Shown here: positions 1 through 14,100 of the stretch, piece by piece
How positions within the stretch are numbered: position 1 is the stretch's first letter
How the letters are laid out: every line of letters begins with the position of its first letter
NCBI GenBank assembly: GCA_001695595.3
Contig: MBPM02000065.1
Span: 372,001-436,000 of the forward strand
Direction: 5' to 3'
Source of the DNA: Plasmopara viticola
Lineage: Eukaryota; Oomycota; Peronosporomycetes; Peronosporales; Peronosporaceae
DNA length: 64,000 nt
The notes under the pieces: generated by a model
What the model was told of the DNA's origin: nothing
Database searches by the model: none
The model's input: the letters and a program-made list of their open reading frames with translations, nothing else
Made by a program: the position numbers and the translations under genes

Positions 1-3000
1 TGTATGTACATTGCAGACAAAAGTTGAGGTCAGACGCATTTTATCAAAGTGTTGTGTCGTCTAGCTACAATACTCACCAGATTAAGCTTCTAGTCTTGTT
101 TGAAGCTGTCCCTTTTTCCTTTTCGATCGATCACTACGATACTTTTGCCGAAAAAGTGATTATCAATCGATAGTATTGCACTCCCATTGCCTTTCTTTCA
201 TCCTTCCTGTTACTATGTATTTTTCAGCAGTGATACAGATAAGCAGATCCATTAGACTCCTGACGTGATAGGAAGTCTACCTTAAATTATATATGCAAGA
301 CATACACCGCCTTTTCTCATAACCCCCAGCCAGCTTGTAAGCTTGTCCTTTTCTTGCTTCACTTTTAAGTCGGCTCACCAACAATGTGGCTCTTTTCACA
401 CCAAAGAGATTCAAACTCGACGTACTTCAATTTTGTTTTTCCTTATGGTTTATGCAGTGTATATATTAACTGAACTACCGACGACGGCTCGTCATATTTT
501 CTCTGAGAGACCGGGAACTCGCGGTAGGTGGGCCTTTTGCGCGTTGACGACCGGATAGAATATCCGCTGTATGATTTACTAAGTACTATTTTTCTTCTAG
601 CCCTTGCACTCATCTCTATAATGGTGACAGAGCTTTTGCAAAATACACCTAATCCTTCGTCGAACGAATAACTGCCGAGTTATCTAGGTAGTTTGAATTT
701 AAACACATCTATGGTAAGGAAAGTTGATTTCTTGTCCAAGCGATATAAGGTCAGTATATTAATCCATCACCAGATGGCTCGTGCCGTATACATGAATATA
801 ACTCCTTTTCACGCGATCCAAAAACTGTCAAGCACAATCATCTGTCACAAGATTTTGGGGCTTGAATTCTTCATTTTTAACTTTTCGGCTTGCCTTTCTT
901 AATTACAAACGTACTAAACATGCTGCTGAATACGATATGACACTTGCGCGGGTCACAATTTTGTTGCCTTATGCTTAAAGCGGTTATGTCAGTATAAAGT
1001 CCCGTATATGCCAGATCAAAAAAGCGTATCGGGTGCGACAAGATTCATAATGAGAGCAAGCGCGTAGGTCACTCAAATTATCTCCAATCTCGCTGACTTA
1101 TATGTGTAGCGTTCATCTTATTGCTTGGATCAGTTCTTGTATAATTCCTTCGGCTTTTCATTGGCTTGAGACCGATACGTTATTGCAGGGTGCTGTTTCT
1201 GCCCGAAGTGCGAAGTGACGCTAACATATAACTTAAATAACAATCATGTCGGATTGCCGTACTGACTCTCAATCAACAAAATCCGTATTACACTTTGTAT
1301 GTCTAGGCGAACTGTCACTAGCTCCAATCTGACGAAGCACGCATTTCTCGCAAACGTTATTTGGCTTGAGATTTTCTAACTTTGACTACTATGTACTTTA
1401 GAAGTAAATCGACCTACAGCAAGAGCCCTGTAATTTTTTGTGATATCGGAAAGCGACGAAAACTTAATAAATTTCCTGTACGAAAATAAAAAATCGATAT
1501 GTATGGCCGCAATAATTATTGAAGATGTCCTTCTCCTTTCTCACACTTTGCACACTGCCTCACATACCAATTTACGCTCTTCCAAAAAGCCTGCGACTTG
1601 ACCATTAGTATAGGTCCGCCTACATTTTCTCTTCACTCTCGTATTCAGGATGTCTTATTGCGGGTCTTAGACACCACCGTCTTCAAGATCAGATTACATT
1701 TTGCTTAGATTTTTTTGCCTGCAGACGAAGAGAATAGAAGCAGAATTTACAAGACGATCGTGATACCAAAGGGTCAATTCTTCTGCAAGCCGTCCTTGTC
1801 AGTCTCGCAATTTTGCTAAATGATAAAGCTTCATCTTGCTCAGCTTCAACTCAGATGCATCTCAAGTCTCACGATTAGCTATTCTTCATCGTTCTCAACC
1901 GATCTGATCCATAACAATATGTCCGTTCTGCCTGCTACCTGACGGTACTCGGGTTTTTCTCCTTCTTGAAAGATAAATGCTCCAAGTTTTCAGCTTATTC
2001 ATCATACGTTGTTGATCTTGGGCCAGATCTACTTAATCTCGCTGTGCAATCGCCTCGAGGTACCACATTTAGAAAGTACTTATTGTTTCGATGCGGTGCA
2101 ATTGATAAGATCCTAGGAGCAGAGTGTGACCTTCTGCCTCTTCCACCATTAGTATAAGTAAATACTACAGTTCGAGGTACGCAGTCAATCACTCGATAAG
2201 CTTTCAGATGTTAGTACTGCATGCACCAACACCTTGATTTAAGCGAGCTGTTCCATTAAAATACAATTGTTCAGTCTTTCGTTAAGCTTGACGATTGGCG
2301 GGATCACAACTATCAGCTCGTAGAGATAATTCCTTGAGACGTTTGGCGCTAGGAAACAGATTTGCCTGTGGACCTATACTTGCTGCAATCTTACATAGAC
2401 TTTCACCATTATCTTTCTATTTTTTGGTGACTATAGGTATAGAAGAGTGGTAAAATTTCCAAGTCGGCTTGCTTTATCAATTCTCTGACAGATAAAGAAA
2501 AGGATCGTGAATATGCGAATCATGAAGACCTTCTCTTTGAACAAACTGTAGTTTAGGTAGTTTGGTATGAAAAATCGTACCAGTAGTGCATGACCTTTAT
2601 TGACGCAGCCAAATATGCCCAGTCACTCGCGTAAATCTCGATGACGGGTAGTCATTCTGGATTTGAGTGTTGTAGCACCGGAGTAGTCAGACTCTTGTAT
2701 TTCCAAATGATGATTAGCAAAGGAGCACGGTCAATTATGACTTTAGTCTAGCGTACCTGGTTCCATCTGATCGGATATATGACCTTCTTCTCTGAGCATT
2801 ATGTCAAAGTCCATCACGCGTAATTTATTGATGAAATGCGCTTATATCGCGTAATTAGAAACAATAGAAGCCAGATGAACGTTCTTTTTAAGCTCTTCTA
2901 ACTGTTTTTTTACTATCATTCGCATGTATTTTGATATAAATTTATGAGTGGCGTTAACGAGTGCGTAGTCCCTCCATCGGTCTCTTACTGGTATCATTAG

Positions 3001-4982
3001 TCTGCTCGAAGCCTCGAAACACAAAAAGATCTCTTGCCATATTTTCGACGAGCCAAGTGGCCACGGCAGTATAGAAAGCTTGGTCATGTGTGGCTCGTGG
3101 AAAGAGGTACAGTTTCTTATACAGTGACCTTGTCCTCGAAATTATCTGACTCGACCGCGCCGGCATCGGAGCCACTCTGTTTCGACTGCATAGATCGAAC
3201 GCAAGTTGCCAATCGGCTTCGACACGCCAAAGTTGAAGTCACCATAGTCTTCTTGACTCGCGGCGACTACAATCAGCATTTTGACCTGTGGGGTATCGCT
3301 TCGTGAAAGATTTTCAATTCGAAAAGAGTGTTCTGGATGCGCTATCTGGCCCTTTGCCTATCCTTGAGTGCACAGTCGTCCGGAAGCCAGAGCAACACCA
3401 GCTAATTGACTAGAAATTCGTTTTTAAACATCTCAATAAAACTTTTACGTGATCTTTGCACTGATCTAGTGATGAGTTCTTACGCGCACTTTGTCATTCA
3501 CGACCGCAGCGTTGAAACAGTGCTGATACACCACCGACGTTTTGTTTGATTTAGTTCTCGTGTGATATCACTGCCACTTCGATGCCATACACTTGCATCC
3601 AGAATTTATAGTGCAGCCTTTCTAGTCATTACGTGCGGTCTGGCCGAGTTGTCGAAATCAATTGCGTGTAGGGACGCTTCCGCCACCGAACTATCATGCG
3701 TCTGATCACGTAGAAAGCCAGCATTGACCTTGCTGATCGTCTTCCTGATCTCTTTTGGAGTACTTCCTTAGAAATCACTACTAGGAAATATAAGGGGCAG
3801 TTGCCTTCGGAATTCCTATGGGTTGCCTCAGGACTCTAAGTCTTCTTGAGTCCTAGGATACTTCAGCACCTCTTCAAGACGTTCTTCGCGCTCGACTGTG
3901 TTGGTGAGGCGAGTATGGGTGGACATATAGCGACTGGCATTGCCCATAGACGGCAACATTCTTTAGAGAAGAAGGCTGTTCATTTTGAGCGGCAACCAAT
4001 CCTAGATTTCACTCTAAGGCGAGTGCCTTCTTGACGAAGTTCGGAGACCTAATAGTAAGACGTGCGGATGCCAACCTAATTGCAAAGCTCATTCGTTACA
4101 GTTTAAGCTCGTCCTTAATAGCCAGAAGGATCCAGGATTGATCCGAAGAAGCCGTGACCAGCCTGCCAGGCTCGACTCGGAGAGCAATCTCGTACGTGTC
4201 CATTCGTTCATGCAGGAGCTGCCACTTCTCGAGAAGACAGAGGGCTGAAGCGAGCGACCTATTGTAGTGTTTTTCAATCGCTACGGCTAGCTGACCTTTA
4301 ATTGGAGATCGTTTTGAAGTAGAGGTTCTTTGTGGGCGCCAAGAGCTTCTTGTGATAGGGCCTGTTGTTTTGCTTTCCAGAACTCGTTAAAGCTGTTGAA
4401 GCTGCTCAGTTGCGATCTAGAATTAAAGGCAAACGGTGCCTCGTAAGTTAGATCACGGTCTTCAAGTCGGTGTTGAAGCTTAACAGGCATCCTCTTGGTA
4501 TATATGTTAAGTAAGGTATTTAGTATGAATGTACTCCCTAAGGTGCAAAAAAATGCATTTACATATTTATGGGTAGGAGCAAATATTGCATTAAACCAAT
4601 CAATTTTTGGAGCAACCTATTGCTGAACGAGTTTTCGAAGAAATCATGCAAGCAAGCGTAACAGGATTCTTTTTTGAGACCTCATACGAAAGCTTATAAA
4701 CTAGTATTCGTTTTCGTCTTAATCGTGCAAACAAGCGATGAAGCACGTTCGAGAAAGAGGCAAAAAATCTGTTAGATTGCCTTAGTCTTCGGCGACTTTG
4801 TGTGTATTTTCGGTAGGCGGACCTAATTTGAAGGGGTAGGTCTGCCTCACATTTGGCCAAGAAAAAAAAGAATTTTATCGCGCCTTCAGACCGTGCAAAA
4901 GTCAACATTAGCCCGCGTGCTTCTCACCGCCTTTTGTAGCACCGCATTCTTCCTTTGCACACTTGCAATTACTCATTCATCA
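1..4982. other. Gene-poor left flank
   Basis: I see no gene I can support here. Open frames are short and overlap on both strands without a family signature. The stretch 2950-3306 is more GC-rich and open on both strands (about 90 codons on plus), but I recognise no domain. Short minus-strand coding-like pieces lie at 3860-4490, in different frames and interrupted by stops. They could be a decayed transposase (see findings). Confidence 0.5.
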
Positions 4983-7058
4983 ATGTGTGCAAGCGTGTCC
5001 CAAACTCAAACGTCCACCGTAAGGCGTGTTTATTCGCATGCGCTGCGCTCACTTGGTGACACTAAAGACACCGTACGATGTACTCTGCGTCAAAGAGGTG
5101 TGTCGAATGGATATTTAAATGAAATTCTTTTTGTGCTGCTTGTAGCTGATTCTGGTCTGCATCGGTCTGCTGGAGGCTCTGGATCGCCTACAAGAGCGAC
5201 TGCATCTGCCCACTTCCATCGTCAAGGAGCTTAAGCGTCGACTGGCGAAGATGGTAGCGCGCTCTTCCGTACGACTTCAGACTAAATGCCCGAGTGATCG
5301 AGAATTAGGCAACACCGTAGGTGACTGCCACGTGTGGGATGCCGCTACGCCCGAGGAAGTGGAAGGGGTAGTACACTGGGTGCTGGCCGTCACTACATCA
5401 CTTCAACGGCTCGTCGTTAGTGCGTCTTTTGGTATGTGTCGAGGCATCTACGTGCTGATCATGAGTCTGCCGGGTATTTCTACGGCGTGCTCGCTTTTTT
5501 ATGGACTACTACAAGCAGTGGAGGATACGCTAAGGCTGTCGAGTGAAAACATCATGGAGGCTGCATCGGCAGGTGGATCTGGGTCCGGAAGCGGACGCAG
5601 TCGAAGTTATTATCATTTGCATCATCGACACCACCGCAACGCAGAGAGTTACGTGGCTGATTCCAGTTGTACGTTGCTTAGAGAATAAAGTTGGGGTGCG
5701 TACAGCCTTTTAACAAATTCCGATTTCTTTGTGGGATAATAGTGACGGCCGTGGTATTGGAGTACAAGGAGAAAGAGTGCGTAGTGCCACTGAACATTGA
5801 TCGAAGAATTAGGCGCGTTATGCATTTCCAAATCCCGCTGCATTCTTTCGAGGCGACGGTGAGGTTACCTCCAGATAATGTACAGGGTACAGCTTCATGG
5901 AGTAGATCGACCAGCGACGCAAGTGTCGGTGGTGGTAGTCACAATCGGGCTCAGGAAGAGACTACTTCAAGCTATGCTCACCTGAGTTCCGCGACTCCAC
6001 GGTCAATACCCGTGTCACCTATGGCGCGCAAGCGTGTGCAGCTGGCATTTTCAAATTTTTCAGACGACGTGCTGTATCAAGCACGCGACCGACTACGAAA
6101 GGAACGGGCAGCGACACTTACGGGAGATCGTGGTCTGCGTGTACCACGTTTCAATGTGCATGATTGTCACGAAGATATTTATTTATCCTGTGGCTGCCAT
6201 TGTGCGTCCAAGTTAGGCACAGGCATGTACCGCAGTGTGCGCGCTTCTGTGCCGCTTCAGAAGAACAGGTTTGTATACTTTGAAATGACTCTGCAACAAG
6301 GACGGACTCCCATCCGTGGCCCAAGCCATAATATATCTAGACTTGAAACTTCGTCGCAAATAACTCGTGGATCATCCTCTATTATGGGCGGTCCCGCAGG
6401 CACAACTATAAGCAATCCGTCCGACCGAGCTGAAATTGATGCTAGCGTCTGTATTGGATTGTCTACGCGCTTGATGCCACTCAACACACTCGTTGGAGCA
6501 TCAAACAATTCAGTATGAAACTTTTGAGGATGGTTTGAAGTAAATTTTGAGCTAACGCTGCGCTGCTGTATTTTCCTACAGATAGGATTTTACTCCGCCG
6601 GCCACGTGCTTGTAGGCTCAGATGGGCGGCGCTCCGTCGGAGTGAGTCGGAAGTATGGCTACCAATCTACAGTAGGGGTCTTGGCCCAAGTAGTCGGTCA
6701 TCAGGAAGGCGAAGCCGTGGATGCGGCATCCGAGACTGCTCTTCGGCCATTAGCCTCTTCTTCCTGCATGGGATCGGGCGACGTCGGATCATCCACCGGT
6801 CGAGTGTATGTGCGGTTTACTGTGGACGGGATAGCGCTTCGCGATAGCAACAATCGCGTGATGAAGTTTACGGTTCCGTTTCCTTCGAGGAGCGAGCTTT
6901 ACCCAACATTGACGTTACATTCTCAGGATGTACACGTGTTCAGCCAAATGTCGGCACCCGACATTACTCGACTAAATGTACAAGAAATGGATCTACCAGG
7001 AGAAGCGCCAGTCGACATCTGGTGTTTAGATGGCCTGCGCCTCGGTGTTGCAATTTAG
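4983..7058 (+). CDS. SPRY (B30.2-like) domain protein with N-terminal hydrophobic helix
   Basis: The model has four exons: 4983-5072, 5146-5668, 5743-6512 and 6582-7058. Introns are GT-AG and 69-74 nt long, and phases match throughout, giving 619 residues. Exon 2 opens with a hydrophobic segment (LILVCIGLLEAL, about residues 31-42), and further hydrophobic stretches around residues 115-160 suggest membrane association. A Ser/Gly/His-rich linker follows. The C-terminal third reads as a SPRY domain: YFEMTLQQG, VCIGLS, SIGFYSAGHVLVGSDG across intron 3, VYVRFTVDG and LYPTLTLHS. SPRY domains bind protein partners; the partner here is unknown. The first exon is the weakest part. ATG 4983 is the first in-frame ATG, and donor 5073 was chosen because its phase fits. 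Exons 2-4 are solid. Confidence 0.72.
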
Positions 7059-7310
7059 ATCTGCCAATATTATAATAGACGAAGGCAATTTGCAACCGCA
7101 TGATGTCGACTGTATTCATTTTTGATCACTGGGCTGCGAAGAAGTGGATTACAATCTTATGAGACTTGCAAAATCGCTCGCGTGACTATGTATACTTCTT
7201 ACCTGCCTGATCCCAAGTTGACATAATGGATGTTACGGCTGGAGTGATGACACCGGTGGTGGGTGTTATATAAAATCTCAACAACAGCAGCGGGAACTAC
7301 TCCGGTGGCC

Positions 7311-10300
7311 TTAAAGACTGTACTTCCCGTATTTGTCTCCGCCTAGACCAACCTGCATCGTGGTTTCATCCAAAAGTCGTTGCAGCTCGCGTCGGGCTTC
7401 CACAACCGAAGATTGAGTCGGTCCTTCAATTGCCTACGATTTATTGATATACGCATCGAACGTTAGCATGTCAAAAAACAAATTACATTGTTCACCGTGC
7501 TCCTGTACCAAGTAAAGTTTTCGTTCTGACGGATTGGGTTTTCGGCCAGCAGGAATAAATGATCCTCGCGTTATAACAGCAGCACCAGTAAGTTCCTCGA
7601 TCGAGTCACTTGCCTCTTTCTGAGTGACTCTCCATCGAGCATGCTGAGGATAGTCGTTGATTTCAAGCTCATCGACAAAGTGATTCTCTCCGATACCTTG
7701 ACTTTTATATTTTAAATCCAGATTTTGGATGATTTTTTGCGCTTTGATAAAAGCAGACATAGCTTCACTGTCGATAGACATCCCCTTCTGACCAGCAGGC
7801 GCCATCGGTTTGTCCGAGGTGCTAATGGTGCTCTCCTTGCTGAATTCTTCTGCATCGTCATCGTCGATTGCTCCCGAATCCTATTAACGAAAAATGCTTT
7901 AGGACCTTACTTCTGTCATCTCCATTGTGACAACACCGTACCTCAACCAAGATGCCTTGGTCCAGCTCGTATTGACGTCTTTGTAAATCCGCAGTACGTT
8001 GGGTCTCGTTTCGTTCAGTTTCGTCAAACGTAAAGCCTTTGCCTTTAAATCCACTGCCATGATACCTTGCTTCGCCGCGCTTGACCTATACATGAGTCAA
8101 CACTATTAAGTTTCAAAGTAGTCACACCATGATTTCAAAAACTTGTACCTTTGCAGTGAACCCTTCAGCAAGTGCTGTCAGCTCAGTAGGAACAATCTGT
8201 TTGGCGTTCTCCAGTGCTTTGACGAGATCCACCGAGTACTCTTCCTCCTGCATGAGCAAAGATTTAAGTAAGTGATCGACAAGTCACCTTTTATAAATAT
8301 ATAGCACAGTTTACATCTGGAGAGATGAAAGTGTAGGCAGTGCCTTTTCGACCAGCTCGCCCAGTTCTTCCTACGCGATGCACATAGTCTTCCATGTGAT
8401 TTGGACAGTGATAATTGACGACAAGAACTAAATCCTTTACGTCAAGACCTCGACCAGCGACAGAAGTTGCCACCATCACAGTTCGCACCTTCCTTTTAAA
8501 GTCATCGATTGTGTAATCTCGGTCGACCTGATCTTTTCCGCCTGTACAATATCGTGGCCACCAAAGACGCAAAATAAGCATCAGCAACACATTTGTATCA
8601 TCATATTGACTCAAGTCCCTGGCTTACCATGCAGCGAAAGAGCAGGGTATCCAGCCTTCATTAAGTCTTGAAAGATCTGGTCACATGCTTGCTGTTTGTT
8701 CACAAACACCAGGATATTTCCCTTTTCGTACCACAAGCCTAAAAGCTGCAGCAGGCGCATGAACTTATCATCTTCTTCACGGACTTCAACATATTGAGTG
8801 ATATCACCGGATGCCGTACTGCGGGTGCCTACAGTAATTTCCACAGGTTTTTTCAATACCTTCCGCGCCATCGATTCTACTGAGCGAGGAAAAGTTGCTG
8901 AGAACAGCAGTGTCTGCCGGTCAGGCCGAATATTCATCATAATTTTTGTGATTTGCGGCTCAAAGCCCATGTCGAACATTCGGTCAGCTTCGTCCAGCAC
9001 GACATACGACAAACGCTGTAGCGACACCATTTTTCCAGCACTCATGCACAGAATATCAATCATCCGGCCCGGTGTGCAGATGACAATATCTGAGCCACGT
9101 TTGAGATTCGCAATTTGCTCTGAGACCGAAGATCCTCCATACACTGCAGTAGCGCGCAAGCCTAGGCCCTTTGCGAACTTCCGAGTTTCGACATAAATTT
9201 GTTGAGCCAGCTCTCGAGCAGGCGCCATAACGATTCCAATCGGACCTTCGCTTTCTTGAAGAGGGGGTTGGGCAAGAATGTGTCGAAACATCGGAAGCAG
9301 GAACGCCAAAGTCTTGCCGGATCCTGTTTTTGCAATACCAATGACATCACGTCCTGACATAATCGCAGGCAGCGCCTGTTTTTGAATGGCGAACGGTTCT
9401 TCATAACCATGCTTTTTAATGAGCTGAAGCATTCGGACGCTGAAACCACATTGAGTCCACTTCTGTAGCAGACGCGGGCAACTCTTTCCTCGAACTTTTA
9501 TTTCACACTCGTTCCGTTGAGCTTCCACATCCTCCTCCGACAAATTCTTAATTTCTTTCGGAACAACATAAAATTTCTTTTGGAGGGGCAAATAGCTGAT
9601 TTTTGAGTGATCAACGGGATTAATCTCCCTCTTTTTTTGTTGTTCTTGAAGAATTTCAAGAGCAGAACGCTGGTCCACAAGCTGAGAGTCTTCACCAATA
9701 ATATCTTCTTCAAATCCCTGGTAAATACGCCCAGTTTCATTATTGACAGTAGTTGCCGCAAGGGTTGCACTAATACTGTCTTTCTCTTCCCGTTCTCGCT
9801 TTTCTTTAATTGCCCGCATAAATTCTTTGAGCTCTCGCTCCTCTCGTGCTTCACGTTCTCCAGGTGTTTCGTTGGCAATGTTACTTTCAGACACATGCTC
9901 TGCAGATAGCGTAGTTCCAGATTCAACCGACTGCTCTGCAGCATCTTGTGGCAAGAACGTGCCATAAATATTAATTTTACTCTGAGCTTCAATTTCAGAC
10001 TGCGAAATCACTTTCGGTGCAAAGTTCGCGCGTGCTGTTTCGTCCACCAAACCGGCCATATAGGCATCCAGAGGATCCACTTCCTCCACAACTTTCTGCA
10101 CTCTGGCACGCTGCTTCGCCTCGTCATCTTTCTGTGTTTCTAGCTCCTCTGCTAGCTCTCCATTTTCTATACTTTTTCCATCCAATTGCTTTGACACCGT
10201 GTCCTTCTTTGCCACAGGCTCTTCTTTTGCCTCTTTCAACTGCTTTTGCAAAGAAATCTTCCCGCCTTGCTTTTGCGACGAGTCCTCGCCATTACAGGAA

Positions 10301-10983
10301 AGACTTGTATCTGTACTCAACGGATTGAAAATGGCTGCGGAATTCCTTTTCACAATGATCTTCTTGGCAATTTGATTGCCAGGTTTCAACGAAATACTAC
10401 TAAACTTAAAGTCTTTGGGCACTTTAGCCGCCAGCTGTGCAGTAGTAGCGATCGAATCTTTGGTTGCTTCAGCGTCGGAGCCGCTACGCTTCTCAGCTGA
10501 TCTCACCCGCCCAGCGTGTCCAATGCCCTTAACCTCCTGATTCTCCTTAAACTCATCAATAGCGACTTTATTGCGTCTAAAATCTTCCACCCTCGTACCG
10601 CTTTTGCTTTTGCTCCTGCTGCGTCGGCTGCTCTTCCGTGAGCTTCTGTGACTTTTGTCTCTTTTTTTCTTTGCACTACTGCGGCGGCCAGCCGAGCGGC
10701 TTCTCGAGCGCGAGTACGACACTGATCGACGACGCTCTTTTCGCTTCACTTTTGAGCGCTTGTGACGGTGTTTATCACTAGACTTGGACGAGCGGCGGCG
10801 CTCACGCGACCGCGATCTCCCGCGTGACGCGCCACTCGACGAGCTATGCGACGACAGCGAGCGCGAGCGCTTACGCCGCGAAGAACGTGACGTGTGATGA
10901 CGTGGCGGACGTACACTCCGTCCACGACTTTGGCTGCGACTGCGCCGCCGGTGGCGGCTCGGACTCGCGGCGTCTTGCACCAT
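7311..10983 (-). CDS. DDX46: Spliceosomal DEAD-box RNA helicase DDX46/Prp5
   Basis: The model has six exons on minus: 10983-8628, 8541-8315, 8247-8149, 8085-7942, 7880-7509 and 7433-7311. Introns are 61-86 nt and in phase, giving 1106 residues. Residues 1-130 form an Arg/Ser-rich domain. The helicase core carries AKTGSGKT (about 551-558), PTRELA-type [12 protein letters not shown] (about 664-667), SAT (about 695-697), GRGLD and [10 protein letters not shown]. After the core, [15 protein letters not shown] and the [16 protein letters not shown]...AAVITRG segment match the conserved Prp5/DDX46 C-terminal region. Family knowledge: the enzyme acts with U2 snRNP and SF3B1 to license the branch-site helix in the nucleus. 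The last exon (41 codons with stop) is recovered only by splicing out 7434-7508; the unspliced frame stops early. Identity is very secure. Confidence 0.95.
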
Positions 10984-11119
10984 TTTACCGTGATTTTGGA
11001 AATTATGGGTTTATGACGTTTCCTGCTTTCAGATTGGTGGATATGTAGGAAAGCTGACGCAGTGGAATAATTTATGTAGAAGGAAATGAGCACCAGTACA
11101 AATTACTATATTTCTCAAC

Positions 11120-14100
11120 TCAAAAGTAAAGGTACTCTTTCCGCTTGCGCTTGGAGAAAATAATGGCGCCAAACATGAGCGAGTCGTAGTGAGGGAAATC
11201 GCTGGAGTTAGGAAGGTGGCCGATCTCGCCAAATGTTGTCATGCCCATCAATGACGCTCCACCTGACCAGTCCTTATACGCACCAACCTGAATGTATGAT
11301 AGAGTTAATCCAAGAATACTAAAAATCACATGCAAACGTTGATCAAACGCTACTACTCACCATCTCGGCCATGCATTTGTGGCCAAGCAGAGCCTGCACT
11401 CCGGCAGACAAGAACATCAGGCATCCGATCGTTTCATGAATGTAAAATTTGTTACTCTCCACAGCTTGAGCCCCCATCTGTATAGAATGCAGAGCCACGA
11501 TATCAAACACGCTTAATTAACAATACATGCACTAAATACAGACCTTGTCGATGGCAGTCTTTAAGGACTGCGCGGACGTTTCCATAAGCACAACATTTGT
11601 TCCAGAAGCAACTGAGCTTGTCGTGCTGAGTGAACCGTCCTCATTAATACCAGTTATCACTGCCGTCATGTTAATAAGCTTGGACCAGTCACTTGATTGC
11701 ATTGAACACAGTGAAGAAGACGAATTCGCATCGATACCACGGTCAATCTCCATTTGATTTGAGACAAAGTCGATCGTGGTACCTAGCGGATGCAGACTAC
11801 CGAGCCGAGGAAATCCGATCGAAGACAGGTCTGTTCGACTTTTCTCCGATGCAACGTCAAGCCACTATACACAAAAAGCATTCATAAAAACAGTGTCGGA
11901 GCGCAATGTTTATACTTGAAGCAGGTGGGTTATGTATTACCTCTTGATAGACCTCAGCCGCGGGTTTGCTATCAATTTCGTAAATAGTTTTGTTCGATGC
12001 CTTTGTGACGATGCCCATGCAGTATTCGCTATTCACTCCAACCGGACTGTAGCTGCTAAACCAACTCACGTACGTTTCCACACTAGGATAACATAGTGCA
12101 AACGCAATGCCCATTTCAGTCCAGTCCCCTCTGCCATCACGAACACTTTTCGTGTAATCTGAACTACTGCTGCTGCTAATTTGAATCCAAGACACGGATA
12201 CCTCACCCTCACCGTGTTTTGTGGCATCGGAAGAGCAGCCACCAACAATTGGACAATGAATAGCCTCACGAATGCCGTCGATGGCATGCTCCACGAAGAG
12301 TGGACAGGCGTACGTTGCAACAAAAGCCGGCTTTTCCCCTGCATCCATGTGACCTGCCACGCAAGCAAGCGCCATTTTCGCAGCAGCATAGGTTTTCTCA
12401 TGGGCATCGCTTTGTGAATACTCTGCATGAACCACGGAATAAATACCATGAGGATCATTGACCCCCCACAATGTGACAAGACCTTCATTATTATGCCGGT
12501 TTACAGATACCCAAGCATTTTCGTCACACATCCCACGCGCAATTGTACCACCAATATAGGGAACGCCAGGAGCAAGCTGACGCAGAAGATTTACGATCAC
12601 TTCAGCACTGAAGCCAGTAGAGAAGCCAACGACAACAAAGTGAACATCTCCACCAAGTTTTGTCAGCAACTCCTGAAAGGCCCCAGTCATGGCGAGAGCT
12701 TCGGTCTTATTTGTTGCCCACGCCGAAGACGCATGGACGTAACTACTACTCTTTTGAACCGGTACTCTCTCTTTCGAGCTTGACCGCCGCTCTGTTTCTT
12801 TCGGATTGATGTGACTTGGTGGAACTGATTGCCTATTAGGATCCTGCGATCGACCGAGGCGACCCGTGCCAGTGGGATGACCTCTTGCACAAGTTTTCTG
12901 GGAAACTGGCTCATCTAGATTTAATTGGTTATCTCGACTGATGCCGGTAGCGTCCTCTAAACTGACTTCCGAGAGCGACCTACGTACCCGACGCATATGC
13001 TTCGAGCCGCGGGCTGCTTGTTCCCCATGACTGTGACGTTGCGGCACCTGTAAATTGTTCTGTCGTTGCTTCCCAGCAGAAACTTTTCGTGAAGTGCGTA
13101 TGTTTGAATCTCGACGCTGTCGATCATCAAGGGTATCTGGAAGCTCACGGTTTTGATGTCCAGGGCGATCGATCCCATCTTCTTTTTCCTCATCGTCATC
13201 ATCAACGCTGATTCGCCGATATTTGCGAGGCATTCGCTCTTCTTTTGCTGCCAAGACTTGCTCCACTTTAGCTTGTGGAGTTTCCAGCGCCCCCGTCAGA
13301 TCTTGCGAATGTGAAGGGCTCGGCATGCGAAGCTGCTGGGCATTGCTTGGTTCAGCACTGGCAGTGCCTTGCTGTTGCTCGGTGCTTCGTTTGATCCAAT
13401 CTTTGAAGTCCTCTTGATTGCTCAGCTCCCGACCACTTTTGGACCGATGGTGAGATACGACACACTTACTGCAAACGCGAATACTTGGTTGGTGGCGTGA
13501 CAATACCTGCTTTCCAGTATCATTGTGCGTAAAGCTAATTGAGGGCACGCGGATTGTACTGCTGCACGCCCAGCAAATCACTTCCCCACATGTACGGCAG
13601 TGGTGGCGTCGGCGAAAGATGGGAGAAAAACGCTTATTACAAAGCACACAAAAGCGGCGTTCTCTGGAACAAGAAAAATAGTTCCGTCAAAAGCACCACC
13701 GTGTTCCGAAGGTATGTTACGACGTACTTGTCTTTTACCCATGCCGAAGTTTTTACTACAGATATTTCTTGGAGCTCTGGAGGGTCTTCTAGTAGGTCGC
13801 GTAGACCACGTGCAAGCTGCGTGACCATTTCGACAGCCGGGTTGCTGCGAAAAAGGCTCACCATGGGTGGAGGCCGCTGGAAGGCGATGGAAATCGTGAC
13901 AAAGTCGTCCTTGTAGTCCGGTGACGAAGTGCGCTCGAATTTACATACCAGAGCATCAAATTGCGAGCGCTCGAGGTTGTTACCTTGAATGTGTGGCATA
14001 CCACCCACCTCTGCAAGCGATTCCTGAAAGAGGTAACAGGCCACAATGTCGCCGCCCGACGTTTCAATGCCAATGTACTGTTGGATATCCATAAATGCAC

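Noticed and set aside
3640..3710. A-box-like TGGCCGAGTTG suggesting a tRNA-Ser or tRNA-Leu
   Set aside because: No B box or acceptor pairing was found downstream.
4600..4908. 102-codon minus-strand open frame upstream of the SPRY gene
   Set aside because: No domain is recognised and its start lacks support. It lies in the expected promoter of the next gene.
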